Shown: positions 42,614-49,602 of the stretch, in pieces
Position numbering within the stretch: the stretch's first letter is position 1
How the letters are laid out: every line of letters starts with the position of its first letter
Source of the DNA: a virus
Reading direction: 5' to 3' (one strand)
Virus record (IMG/VR): IMGVR_UViG_3300047175_000033
Span: 1-62,905 of that record
DNA length: 62,905 bases
Notes under the pieces: generated by a model
The model's input: only the letters and a program-made list of their open reading frames with translations
The model's database searches: none
What the model was told of the DNA's origin: nothing
Program-made: the position numbers and the translations under genes

Positions 42614-43201
42614 ATGGGTGCAGCATTGGACCTGACTGGATGGCAGAGCGGATCACTCACAGCACTCGCCCGCGTGGAGAACGACGCGATAGGCAAGGCG
42701 CAGTGGGTATGCCGATGTGCGTGTGGTGGCGCACACATAGTGCGTGCGGATAACCTGCGCGCGAAGCGTGTCACACACTGCATGGGATGCAAGCCAGCGC
42801 CGCGCGAGCCAGTTCGTATCGTCGCGTGGTATCACCTGCAACTGCTGGGGCCGGAATTCACGGGTAGGCCGGGCATTGTTGACGGATGCGCAGGCTTCGC
42901 CGTGGCCATGCGCGGTGACATCGAGCTGATGCACACGGAATGGATCGTAGGGCGTACGGTGCGCAGGCAGCAGCCATGCGTGCTGATGGGTGCCGTGCGT
43001 CACTTCGCAGCCAGTGGGGTGATCCGCTGCGCGGCGGATACGCCGAGTGTGTCAGGGTGGATACGCCGGCATGAGGCCGACATCGAGCGGCACTCGTTCA
43101 ACGAGGGCGATGCGGTCTGGACTGCGTGGCACAACCGTACGGGCGTGTGGCGCGGGCCAGTCGACGCCGTGGAGGTAGAGGACCTGTCGGCCATTCTGTA
43201 A
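42614..43201 (+). CDS. Zinc-finger protein with HNH/AP2-associated N-terminal motif
   Basis: A 195-residue protein. The start DLTGWQSGSLTALARVEN, then QWVCRCACGGAHIVRADNLRAKRVTHCMGCK, is the N-terminal DNA-recognition motif found in phage HNH and AP2-type endonucleases, with four Cys to bind zinc. No HNH motif follows; residues 66-195 are a different, beta-rich part with two Trp-rich turns. It may be a DNA-binding protein derived from a homing endonuclease. Confidence 0.7.
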   Translation: MGAALDLTGWQSGSLTALARVENDAIGKAQWVCRCACGGAHIVRADNLRAKRVTHCMGCKPAPREPVRIVAWYHLQLLGPEFTGRPGIVDGCAGFAVAMRGDIELMHTEWIVGRTVRRQQPCVLMGAVRHFAASGVIRCAADTPSVSGWIRRHEADIERHSFNEGDAVWTAWHNRTGVWRGPVDAVEVEDLSAIL

Positions 43202-43437
43202 AGCCAGCGATTATAGACACGGGCATTTTAGATAATCAATAGTCTGGATTCATATAACGAATAGGTGTAAACACTTATGCAGTAAAACGTACTCGTAGAA
43301 AGTGATGCGTGCGTGAAACATGGCCAGCTCGTATAGACGACTGGACTGGCGCGGCTATGTCATTGATTCGTAAGGCATTGCGTGCAATTAAACGTTTTCG
43401 TATCAGGTAAACACTAAAATGCAAACGAAACACTTTT
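43202..43437. other. Intergenic AT-rich spacer
   Basis: About 240 bases of low G+C with short palindromes and no open frame with a ribosome site. It precedes the promoter-like element at 43438. Nothing more specific is visible. Confidence 0.5.
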
Positions 43438-43472
43438 TTACACTTGAAGTTATTCGTACCTTACGCGATACT
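43438..43472 (+). promoter_or_regulatory. Early promoter-like element, copy A
   Basis: TTACACTTGAAGTTATTCG (43438-43456) differs at one base from an element at 49539. A -35 TTGAAG (43444-43449) and -10 GATACT (43467-43472) are 17 bases apart. Transcription would start near 43479, before the hairpin at 43566. Confidence 0.6.
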
Positions 43473-43565
43473 GATTGTTCAGACGTAGACGTTGAACAGC
43501 GCAGTTCTTACCGTTCGGTGCCACACACTGGACACAACATTGTGCTGAGGGCTCTACGTCTGAAC

Positions 43566-43597
43566 CGGACATTTCGGATCGGATGCCGGAATGTCCG
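43566..43597 (+). repeat. Dispersed intergenic hairpin, copy 3
   Basis: A 12-bp stem (43566-43577 with 43586-43597) with one G-T pair that would be G-U in RNA. The loop is eight bases. It lies in the leader before the gene at 43694. Confidence 0.85.
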
Positions 43598-43693
43598 AGG
43601 ACCACTATATAGAGAGAAACGCATGGTTGATGCGCTGCGTCCTGCGGCGCGGGTTGTTCCCACATAATGTTGATTGCCCCTGGGGGTTTGAAA

Positions 43694-44017
43694 ATGCGCC
43701 TTGTATTGCGTAATGGCTTTGCACATCCTAACGAAACGTTCGAGTCTGACGATGATCTGGATGCGCTTGTAGATGCGGCAGAGAAACGTTCGGTGCTGGT
43801 GATGGGTGTGCGCTGCGTGCGCATGGTGGCAGGTGTATTGACGGTGGAGTTTTACGACGCATTTAATGCGGCGGCGGCACATGAACTGACTGGGTGGGCA
43901 ATCACCGAGGGCAATGTGCTCAAGCCGAAACTGAAACCGCGTGACGGCGTGCATCCTGCGGTGGTGTCGCAGGGATATGCGTATGGCGACCTCGAACTGG
44001 AAGAAGAAGCAGCGTAG
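43694..44017 (+). CDS. Hypothetical early protein
   Basis: A 107-residue protein. The ATG at 43694 follows GGGGGTTTGAAA; an in-frame ATG at 43667 has no ribosome site. The first half (MRLVLRNGFAHPNETFESDDDLDALVDAAEKRSVLVMGVRCVRMV) is a compact alpha/beta segment and the end is acidic. No family is recognised. Confidence 0.7.
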   Translation: MRLVLRNGFAHPNETFESDDDLDALVDAAEKRSVLVMGVRCVRMVAGVLTVEFYDAFNAAAAHELTGWAITEGNVLKPKLKPRDGVHPAVVSQGYAYGDLELEEEAA

Positions 44018-44024
44018 CAGACCC

Positions 44025-44054
44025 GGACATTCCGGTAATGGTGCCGGAATGTCC
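44025..44054 (+). repeat. Dispersed intergenic hairpin, copy 4
   Basis: A perfect 11-bp stem GGACATTCCGG/CCGGAATGTCC with an 8-base loop. It is followed by TTTCG and the AACTTGTTAGGAGATTGTG leader of the gene at 44087. Confidence 0.9.
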
Positions 44055-44086
44055 ATTTCGTAGTGCTAACTTGTTAGGAGATTGTG

Positions 44087-44344
44087 ATGCGCGAAGTCAA
44101 ACTGGACTCGTTCGAACCCAACGATATCGATACGCTGAAAGAAAAGGTCGGCTATGTGGAATTCACGCAGGCCATCGGCTACCTGGCCACGTGGTGCGCC
44201 GCGTCTGGCGCATACCCGAAAGTGACGCTGTGGTTCGACCCGAAGCAGATCGAGATCACGGCAACGTACCGCAAGGCCGACGATAGCGTGGGCTATGTCA
44301 TTGGCGCCGTGTGGAACGGCACGAAGTTCGGCTTTCATTCCTGA
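44087..44344 (+). CDS. Hypothetical early protein
   Basis: An 85-residue protein translated from the phage-typical leader AACTTGTTAGGAGATTGTG. FTQAIGYLATWCAASGAYPKVTLWFDPKQIEITATYRK is a small alpha/beta fold and the end VIGAVWNGTKFGFHS is beta. It has no recognised family. Confidence 0.7.
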   Translation: MREVKLDSFEPNDIDTLKEKVGYVEFTQAIGYLATWCAASGAYPKVTLWFDPKQIEITATYRKADDSVGYVIGAVWNGTKFGFHS

Positions 44345-44353
44345 TCCGACGAT

Positions 44354-44569
44354 ATGCCACAATTCAATTACACGCGGCAGCATGCACTGCCGCTATGGGC
44401 ACGTCTGTCGATCGAGCGGCTGCAATGCGAAGCGGGTTTGCGCAACGAGGCGCAGCTGAATTACCTGCTCGATGTCTATGCGCGTATCAACGGCGAGCAC
44501 GTGGATGTGCAGATGCGTAATATGGTGCACGCGATGTGTCGCGAACAATTCAAGGAGATGCAGCGATGA
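44354..44569 (+). CDS. Small helical protein
   Basis: A 71-residue protein (MPQFNYTRQHALPLWARLSI...). It is helical, with CEAGLRNEAQLNYLLDVYARINGEHVDVQMRNMV, and resembles small phage proteins without known role. Its stop overlaps the next start (ATGA). Confidence 0.65.
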   Translation: MPQFNYTRQHALPLWARLSIERLQCEAGLRNEAQLNYLLDVYARINGEHVDVQMRNMVHAMCREQFKEMQR

Positions 44570-44790
44570 TTGATACTCACACCGTATTGCAGCGCATTCG
44601 GGATATCAAGCGCAAGGCTGCGCAGGTGCGCAATAACCCGGCGCTGGCTGCGATGTATATGGAAGACATCATTGGATTGTGCGAGACCACGCTGCGCGAT
44701 GCGGGCTGGGTTGATGATGACCCGATGAAGGCGCGCGAGACACTGGAACAGGTCCTGCTCCACAACTCGGCGCGCGGCCACGGCAATTAA
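44566..44790 (+). CDS. Small helical protein
   Basis: A 74-residue protein starting in an ATGA overlap. HTVLQRIRDIKRKAAQVRNNPALAAMYMEDIIGLCETTLRDAGWVDDDPMK is an all-helical pattern. It ends six bases before copy 5 of the intergenic hairpin. No family is recognised. Confidence 0.65.
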   Translation: MIDTHTVLQRIRDIKRKAAQVRNNPALAAMYMEDIIGLCETTLRDAGWVDDDPMKARETLEQVLLHNSARGHGN

Positions 44791-44796
44791 ACCCCC

Positions 44797-44826
44797 GGAC
44801 ACAACGGTATATATACCGTTGTGTCC
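44797..44826 (+). repeat. Dispersed intergenic hairpin, copy 5 (compensated)
   Basis: A perfect 30-base palindrome. The outer GGACA/TGTCC is conserved but the TTC of the family stem is replaced by CAA, with GAA changed to TTG on the other arm. Both arms changed together, which indicates selection for pairing. The leader AACTTGCTAGGAGA follows at once. Confidence 0.92.
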
Positions 44827-44847
44827 ACAACTTGCTAGGAGAATGAG

Positions 44848-45198
44848 ATGAAAGCCAAGTATGAACAGCAGCTGTTCGATCGTGACAAGGCAATACTCGA
44901 CCCGATGGAGTTGGCCGGTGCGCTGTGGTGGTTCATAGAGAACGTGGACGCCGATGCGCCACACCGTACCGCGCTGTTCTTCTACCTGCGCGAGCGTGTG
45001 CGGGGGTCACAAGGCAAGCAGTACCAGTTCTTTGCTGATGAAGCGGCGGTGCGTGCGTACGTGTCGAATGAACTGCTGGCCACGCTGAATGATGACCACG
45101 GCAAGATGCAGAACGAGGAACAGCAGCACTACACCGACGAGGACCGTGCGGAAATGAAGGCACGCATCGCTGATCTCGAACTGTACTTCGGAGACTGA
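44848..45198 (+). CDS. Hypothetical early protein
   Basis: A 116-residue acidic protein behind the AACTTGCTAGGAGAATGAG leader. It has an aromatic block, MELAGALWWFIENVDADAPHRTALFFYLRERVRG, and an acidic C-terminus. It begins a tight three-gene cluster ending at 45904. No family is recognised. Confidence 0.7.
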   Translation: MKAKYEQQLFDRDKAILDPMELAGALWWFIENVDADAPHRTALFFYLRERVRGSQGKQYQFFADEAAVRAYVSNELLATLNDDHGKMQNEEQQHYTDEDRAEMKARIADLELYFGD

Positions 45199-45200
45199 CC

Positions 45201-45470
45201 ATGCAGCTATTCCTGTATCTACTGGTGGGCCGTCTCGAACGGCAGGACTCCGACGTCACCATGCTGATCCCCGCCGAGGATGAGAGCGCGGCGCAGGCTG
45301 CGTTCAAGCGTGGGCTGCAAGAGGACGATGAGGACAACCGCGAGCTGGACATGGATGTGTCCATACTCGTCGGCGAGTACACATCACTCGACACGGTGCG
45401 CGTGCCCGAGGGGACGGACTGGCATCTGTCCACCGTGCATCCGCTTGGCCAAGGACTGACACCATCATGA
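45201..45470 (+). CDS. Hypothetical early protein
   Basis: An 89-residue acidic protein, two bases after the previous stop and overlapping the next start. MQLFLYLLVGRLERQDSDVTMLIPAEDESAAQAAFKRGLQEDDED is a ferredoxin-like pattern found in small phage proteins. Function is unknown. Confidence 0.7.
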   Translation: MQLFLYLLVGRLERQDSDVTMLIPAEDESAAQAAFKRGLQEDDEDNRELDMDVSILVGEYTSLDTVRVPEGTDWHLSTVHPLGQGLTPS

Positions 45471-45904
45471 CACTCACCGAGGAAATCGAGCTGGCCATGG
45501 CCAAGGCATTCTTTGCCAGTGCCTGGGCGGATCAGGTCGAAGATACGGACGACCCGAACGCGCCCAACCTGTCGGGCCAGGAGATCATGGATGTGATGCC
45601 CGATGAGATCGACCCGGCCGCGACGCATGCCGCGACCACGCTGCGCATGGATATGGAGCGGGTCAACAACCTGCCGATGCAGAACATCTATGAGCGTGTC
45701 CGCATGATCCGCGACCGCCGGCAAGGCGATCGACCGATGACGCCCGCTATGTTCGGACATTACTGCGCCATGCAGGCGATGGGCCACGGGGTAGGGCTGG
45801 GCGATGCGTTCGGTGAGGATGTCTACGAGGCAATCAAGGTGCCGTACGTGGAGTTCGGGATGGGGTCGCTGGAGAAAGACTACTTCAAGCCCCGGCGCGA
45901 ATAG
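45467..45904 (+). CDS. Hypothetical early protein
   Basis: A 145-residue acidic helical protein. IELAMAKAFFASAWADQVEDTDDPNAPNLSGQEIMDVMP and RMIRDRRQGDRPMTPAMFGHYCAMQAMGHGVGLGDAFGEDV occur in related phages. It ends the cluster and is followed by a promoter and a hairpin. Confidence 0.7.
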   Translation: MTLTEEIELAMAKAFFASAWADQVEDTDDPNAPNLSGQEIMDVMPDEIDPAATHAATTLRMDMERVNNLPMQNIYERVRMIRDRRQGDRPMTPAMFGHYCAMQAMGHGVGLGDAFGEDVYEAIKVPYVEFGMGSLEKDYFKPRRE

Positions 45905-45940
45905 TTACATCTGTTACTCCACAACGTATTGTCTTATAAT
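45903..45940 (+). promoter_or_regulatory. Promoter for the gene at 46005
   Basis: A perfect TATAAT (45935-45940) lies 18 bases after CTGTTA (45911-45916) within AGTTACATCTGTTAC, a variant of the promoter-like element at 43438 and 49539. Confidence 0.6.
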
Positions 45941-45976
45941 TATGGTGCCCGAGGGTCTATGTTCGGGCACCATAAT
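45939..45976 (+). promoter_or_regulatory. Perfect 14-bp inverted repeat at the transcript start
   Basis: A 14-bp stem (45939-45952 with 45963-45976) and a 10-base loop begin at the end of the -10. It could be an operator occluding the promoter, a 5' stabilising hairpin or a terminator of the previous operon. No U-tract follows, so an operator or 5' structure is favoured. Confidence 0.7.
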
Positions 45977-46004
45977 ATCTCCATCGGAATCGAAGAGGAC
46001 CAAA

Positions 46005-47357
46005 ATGGCGCACGCTTATCAGCTCGGTCGAGCCCGAGCTAATGGCTCAGAGACAACCCGCATATTCTGGGATGAGTCCGAGAAAAGAAAGGTAGCAATG
46101 CAGTCGTACCACCTGATTAAAGCTGATCCCTCCATCTCCCATCTCGATGCTGTCATGGCAGCGCAGCGCAAGGTACTCAAGCCTGATCGCGTGCGGACAG
46201 TCTCAACATTCGGCAAGTTCGCTCCGTGGATAAAACCCATGTGGGATGCAATAGAAGCCGAGAAGAAAACACAGGCGGTGGCAGCGCAAGGCGCGGCTGA
46301 TCTGTTCAAGCCCGAGACCATAGAACAAGTCCCTCCCAAAGAATTCATGCAAGCCGAAGTCGTGGCCGACGAGCCCGCATCGCCCGAACTCCCTCCCGCC
46401 CTCCCTGAAAATCAGACCGTAGTGTTTGCGGACGATGGACGTGTGTTTCAAAAAGCCGATGGCGTGAATATCGATACGCCTGCGCAGACCGAGTCCGGCC
46501 GCAAGCCCACAGTCCACTGGCGTGATGATGAGAAGCGCAAGCTGGCCGCGCGTGTCCACTACCTGCTGAAGTCGTTCACCGACATGCGCCCGCTGGAAGC
46601 GCTGCGCAAGGCCAACGACTCGGAGCTGCCCGGTGACCGCCAGCGCGATATCAGCACGTGGGCGATGGTCGAGGTATGGCTTGACCCAATGCTCCAGCAG
46701 CTGAAGATCGACGAACAGCTCGCCGAGCTGCAGGCCAAGGAGGCACGCGAGACAGCCGAGCGTGAGGCACGTGAGGCGCGCGAACGCGCCGAGGCCGAAG
46801 AGGCCCGCATTGCCGCCATTGTCGAAGAGCGTGTTGAGATGCAGGTCGCCGCACGCATGGCTGAGCAAAGACCGGTAGGGTTGGAGGCCATCATCCAGCT
46901 GTTTGCACTGCGCTTTGCTGAGACACTGGTGCCCGCCATGAGTCACGCTGTCATGCAGGCCGCTTCACTCCAGATTGCCAATATCAATTTCGGTCAGCCG
47001 GCGAAAGAAGAAGCCAGGCTGGTAACACCTCCCAAAGATCGCCTGCCTAAATTGTGCATCGTGGGTCTGCTCAACCAGCAGGCCGAGGATGTACAGAAGG
47101 CATTCCTTGGCACGGTTGAATTTGTATTCGTCAAGTCGCAGGCCGAGGGCGGCGGTGGCCATGGTGGCGCAGGCATGCTCACCAAGTCGGCCAGCTGTGA
47201 CCTCGTAATTGCCATGGTCGATCACATGGGCAAGGATGTCGACGCGAGCGCCAAGCATCTGAAAATTCCCTACCACCGAGTTAATGGCAGCGCATCGGCG
47301 TGCAAGCGTTTCATTACGTCGTGGCTCAATGGAAGTTATTCGGGAGTGGCGGGATAA
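46005..47357 (+). CDS. Duplicated-domain protein with coiled coil and DUF2325-like end
   Basis: A 450-residue protein behind a GAAGAGGA site. Two related helical units, FWDESEKRKVAMQSYHLIKA (from about residue 20) and HWRDDEKRKLAARVHYLLKS (from about 170), each run about 60 residues and end in a WIKPMWDAI/WLDPMLQQL motif. A charged coiled coil (about 240-290) links to a C-terminal Rossmann-like part (about 350-445: KLCIVGLLNQQAEDVQKAF, CDLVIAMVDHMGKDVDASAKHL) that resembles DUF2325. It may be an oligomeric DNA-binding regulator or conflict protein. Family placement is by eye. Confidence 0.75.
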   Translation: MAHAYQLGRARANGSETTRIFWDESEKRKVAMQSYHLIKADPSISHLDAVMAAQRKVLKPDRVRTVSTFGKFAPWIKPMWDAIEAEKKTQAVAAQGAADLFKPETIEQVPPKEFMQAEVVADEPASPELPPALPENQTVVFADDGRVFQKADGVNIDTPAQTESGRKPTVHWRDDEKRKLAARVHYLLKSFTDMRPLEALRKANDSELPGDRQRDISTWAMVEVWLDPMLQQLKIDEQLAELQAKEARETAEREAREARERAEAEEARIAAIVEERVEMQVAARMAEQRPVGLEAIIQLFALRFAETLVPAMSHAVMQAASLQIANINFGQPAKEEARLVTPPKDRLPKLCIVGLLNQQAEDVQKAFLGTVEFVFVKSQAEGGGGHGGAGMLTKSASCDLVIAMVDHMGKDVDASAKHLKIPYHRVNGSASACKRFITSWLNGSYSGVAG

Positions 47358-47605
47358 TGTCTACTCACGGTCCTGTTGAACATGAAACAGTGGCGCAGCT
47401 GAATGCGCTTGGGCATGTGATCGCTGACACATTGCCAGAAGGGTACGGCTTCACTTTGCTGATGTTCAAGTTCGGCGAGGGCGATGACAAGCGCATGAAC
47501 TATCTGAGCAATGCGCCGCGTGAGGATATGATCGCCGCGCTGAAAGAGCTGATCGCGAATTTTGAAGGGCGTGTTGTAGGCGGCAAGAATTATCGCAAGC
47601 AGTAG
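47357..47605 (+). CDS. Small early protein
   Basis: An 82-residue protein whose ATG overlaps the preceding TAA. AQLNALGHVIADTLPEGYGFTLLMFKFGEGDDKRMNYLSNAPREDMIAALKELIANFEGR is recognisable in other phages as a small conserved protein without known function. A hairpin follows. Confidence 0.75.
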   Translation: MSTHGPVEHETVAQLNALGHVIADTLPEGYGFTLLMFKFGEGDDKRMNYLSNAPREDMIAALKELIANFEGRVVGGKNYRKQ

Positions 47606-47611
47606 CACCAC

Positions 47612-47641
47612 GGACATTCCGGTGTGATTGCCGGAATGTCC
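47612..47641 (+). repeat. Dispersed intergenic hairpin, copy 6
   Basis: A perfect 11-bp stem with an 8-base loop, identical in its arms to copy 4. The AACTTGTCAGGAGATAACG leader of the gene at 47663 follows two bases later. Confidence 0.9.
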
Positions 47642-47662
47642 ATAACTTGTCAGGAGATAACG

Positions 47663-47908
47663 ATGGTCACGAAGGTAGAACGAATTGACACGGCCCGCAT
47701 GGATCGGCTGGAGCGTGTCGCACTGGAGCGGCATAACACGCTGCTCGAAAAGCTGGACGGGATAGTCGACCGCATCGGCAAGGTGGAGTCTGTGGCAGCG
47801 CTGGTACTGGCACACGTCAGCACGGACAACCAGACCTATGTCCGCATGCAGCGCACCATCGATGCGCTGATCACACGCGTCGAGGCTCTTGAGCGGGGTG
47901 AGTCATGA
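47663..47908 (+). CDS. Small coiled-coil protein
   Basis: An 81-residue protein of heptad character (RMDRLERVALERHNTLLEKLDGIVDRIGKVE...TIDALITRVEALERG). It would dimerise or trimerise. It follows a hairpin and the phage leader. No family is assigned. Confidence 0.7.
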   Translation: MVTKVERIDTARMDRLERVALERHNTLLEKLDGIVDRIGKVESVAALVLAHVSTDNQTYVRMQRTIDALITRVEALERGES

Positions 47909-48528
47909 GAACCGTCGAGACCACGGTGTACAAATATGGTGAGCTGGGCGAAGCGGCGCAGGCCAGGGCGCGTCAGTGGTACATCAGTAGCGAGCGCGAG
48001 ACGTGGGAGCCTCAGTTCGATGACGTGGTTACGCTGCTGACGCAGCTCGGGTTTGATCTCGACTATCACGACGTGCAGCTGATGAGCGGCAAGACGCGGC
48101 CGGAGCCCACGATCCACTACTCGATAGGCGGCAGCGACGACGGCGCATCGTTCGAGGGCAAGTGGTACGCCGACCGCATGGACACGGGCACCATGCTTGA
48201 TGACCGTCCGACCGATCAGGCGCTGAAGTACATCAACGCGGCGTTGATGACGATCCGCCTGAGCTACCCCGACACTACGTGCCGGGTGGATACATCGGCG
48301 GCCAGCTCAAGCGTACGCATCAACGATGTGGACCGGGGCATGGGCGATGATGACGCCGAGGCCGACGACGATGTGATCAACGTGCTGACCATGGCCGTGC
48401 AGGCTATCGGCAGGTGGATATACGAGGGGTTCCGCGACGAGCTGGACTATCGCCTGTCGGATGAGAACGCGATCGAGGGCATCAACGCCAACGATTACGA
48501 GTTCGATGAGGATGGGGACGTGGTATGA
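47905..48528 (+). CDS. Conserved phage protein (often labelled antitoxin-like)
   Basis: A 207-residue acidic protein. VYKYGELGEAAQARARQWYISSERETWEPQFDDVVTLLTQLGFDLDYHDV opens it and ENAIEGINANDYEFDEDGDVV closes it. Relatives are widespread in phages and are often annotated as an antitoxin of a stability system, a label with little support. No toxin partner is visible here. It is coupled to both neighbours by overlaps. Confidence 0.75.
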   Translation: MRTVETTVYKYGELGEAAQARARQWYISSERETWEPQFDDVVTLLTQLGFDLDYHDVQLMSGKTRPEPTIHYSIGGSDDGASFEGKWYADRMDTGTMLDDRPTDQALKYINAALMTIRLSYPDTTCRVDTSAASSSVRINDVDRGMGDDDAEADDDVINVLTMAVQAIGRWIYEGFRDELDYRLSDENAIEGINANDYEFDEDGDVV

Positions 48529-48758
48529 AAACCATCAACGTCATGCACGCATCGCCCACGCCCAGCGAGGTGCGCTGGTACGAGATCATGGCAGAGCCGC
48601 TCGACTTCGAGACAGCCGAGGCACATGTTGAGCTGGGCGGTACGCTGGTCATCATGAAGGGCGGCAGCGTATACCATGTCGCCGTTGGGCTCGGGCCTAC
48701 GTTCTCCGGCCTGTGGCACGATTGCACCTTTCACATATCGGTGAGGGACTGGAAGTAA
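48525..48758 (+). CDS. Hypothetical early protein
   Basis: A 77-residue protein with a central MAEPLDFETAEAHVELGGTLVIMKGGSVYHVAVG. It starts in an ATGA overlap and ends in a TAATG overlap, so it is translated with its neighbours. No family is recognised. Confidence 0.65.
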   Translation: MKTINVMHASPTPSEVRWYEIMAEPLDFETAEAHVELGGTLVIMKGGSVYHVAVGLGPTFSGLWHDCTFHISVRDWK

Positions 48759-49168
48759 TGTTCGAACTGCCGAAGCAACACTACTACGCGCTGATCGAGC
48801 GCAAGGTGGTGCCGATCACTGACCTGATGCAGTGGGCACGGTGGTACGAGAACGCACGGCGCAATGACGTGACGCGTATCGCTGCGGACACGGTGGGTAA
48901 CTGGTGGGTGTCGACGGTGTTTCTGTCGCTCGATCATCAGTACTTTGATGGGCCGCCGATCCTGTTCGAGACGATGGTGTTCGAGCACCATGACGACCCC
49001 GAGATGCACGGTCACTGTGAGAGCATGTATCGGTACAGCACGATCGAAGAGGCCGAGGTGTGGCACAAGGCAATCGTTGAATCGTTACGCAGGCACGAAA
49101 CAGATGCGGTCGACAAGGCTGCGACGCTGCTCGCTATTGTTCGTAAGGAAGTATTCACCAAGGGGTAA
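48758..49168 (+). CDS. Hypothetical early protein
   Basis: A 136-residue protein. MQWARWYENARRNDVTRIAADTVGNWWVSTVFLSLDHQYFDGPPILFETMVFE belongs to a pattern seen in many phages (DH-FG-GPP-LFETMVF) whose role is unknown. The C-terminal third is helical. Three bases separate it from the next gene. Confidence 0.75.
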   Translation: MFELPKQHYYALIERKVVPITDLMQWARWYENARRNDVTRIAADTVGNWWVSTVFLSLDHQYFDGPPILFETMVFEHHDDPEMHGHCESMYRYSTIEEAEVWHKAIVESLRRHETDAVDKAATLLAIVRKEVFTKG

Positions 49169-49171
49169 ACC

Positions 49172-49510
49172 ATGTGTGAGGAAACCAAGATCGTCACCGC
49201 TGCTCCGTTTGCCAACCCGACGCACTATCAGCTGCACCGACGCGTCAAGCTGGCGACGCCCTGTGTCAGTGCGTTCGTGGCGCAGAACCATCTCGTTGTG
49301 GCGCAGCCCGATGGCATGGTGGTGCGCATCGAGCACGGGCCGAAAGGGGGATGGAACAATCCCCGGTACTACACCTATCACGACCTGTACCACGCACGCA
49401 GCGCCGGCCGCCACCCGAGGTACAGCTGGTACATCGTGCTGGCCGTGCTGGCGAAGAAGCCAGTCACGCCAAAGAACCCGGCGTTCGCTGAGGGCGAGCT
49501 GCCTTTTTAG
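49172..49510 (+). CDS. Hypothetical early protein
   Basis: A 112-residue basic protein with several aromatic turns (NPRYYTYHDLYHARSAGRHPRYSWYIVLAVLAKK). Beta-rich N-terminus. It ends the operon before the promoter at 49539. No family is recognised. Confidence 0.65.
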   Translation: MCEETKIVTAAPFANPTHYQLHRRVKLATPCVSAFVAQNHLVVAQPDGMVVRIEHGPKGGWNNPRYYTYHDLYHARSAGRHPRYSWYIVLAVLAKKPVTPKNPAFAEGELPF

Positions 49511-49538
49511 TACCCGCATTAGTTAGCACTCCGCACAG

Positions 49539-49573
49539 TTACACTTGTAGTTATTCGAAACCCAGAGCATAAT
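49539..49573 (+). promoter_or_regulatory. Early promoter-like element, copy B
   Basis: TTACACTTGTAGTTATTCG (49539-49557) matches the element at 43438 at 18 of 19 positions. TTGTAG (49545-49550) and CATAAT (49568-49573) are 17 bases apart. It would drive the MoxR/VWA module. Confidence 0.65.
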
Positions 49574-49602
49574 GAATGCTCAACTTGTTAGGAGAACGTG
49601 AC

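Noticed and set aside
43419-43667. An 82-residue plus-strand open frame
   Set aside because: It covers a promoter-like element with -35 and -10 and the hairpin at 43566, has no ribosome site and an unordered composition.
47905-48528. A toxin-antitoxin pair based on the common antitoxin label of this family
   Set aside because: No toxin-like neighbour is visible. Both adjacent genes are small proteins of other types, and the label in databases has weak support.
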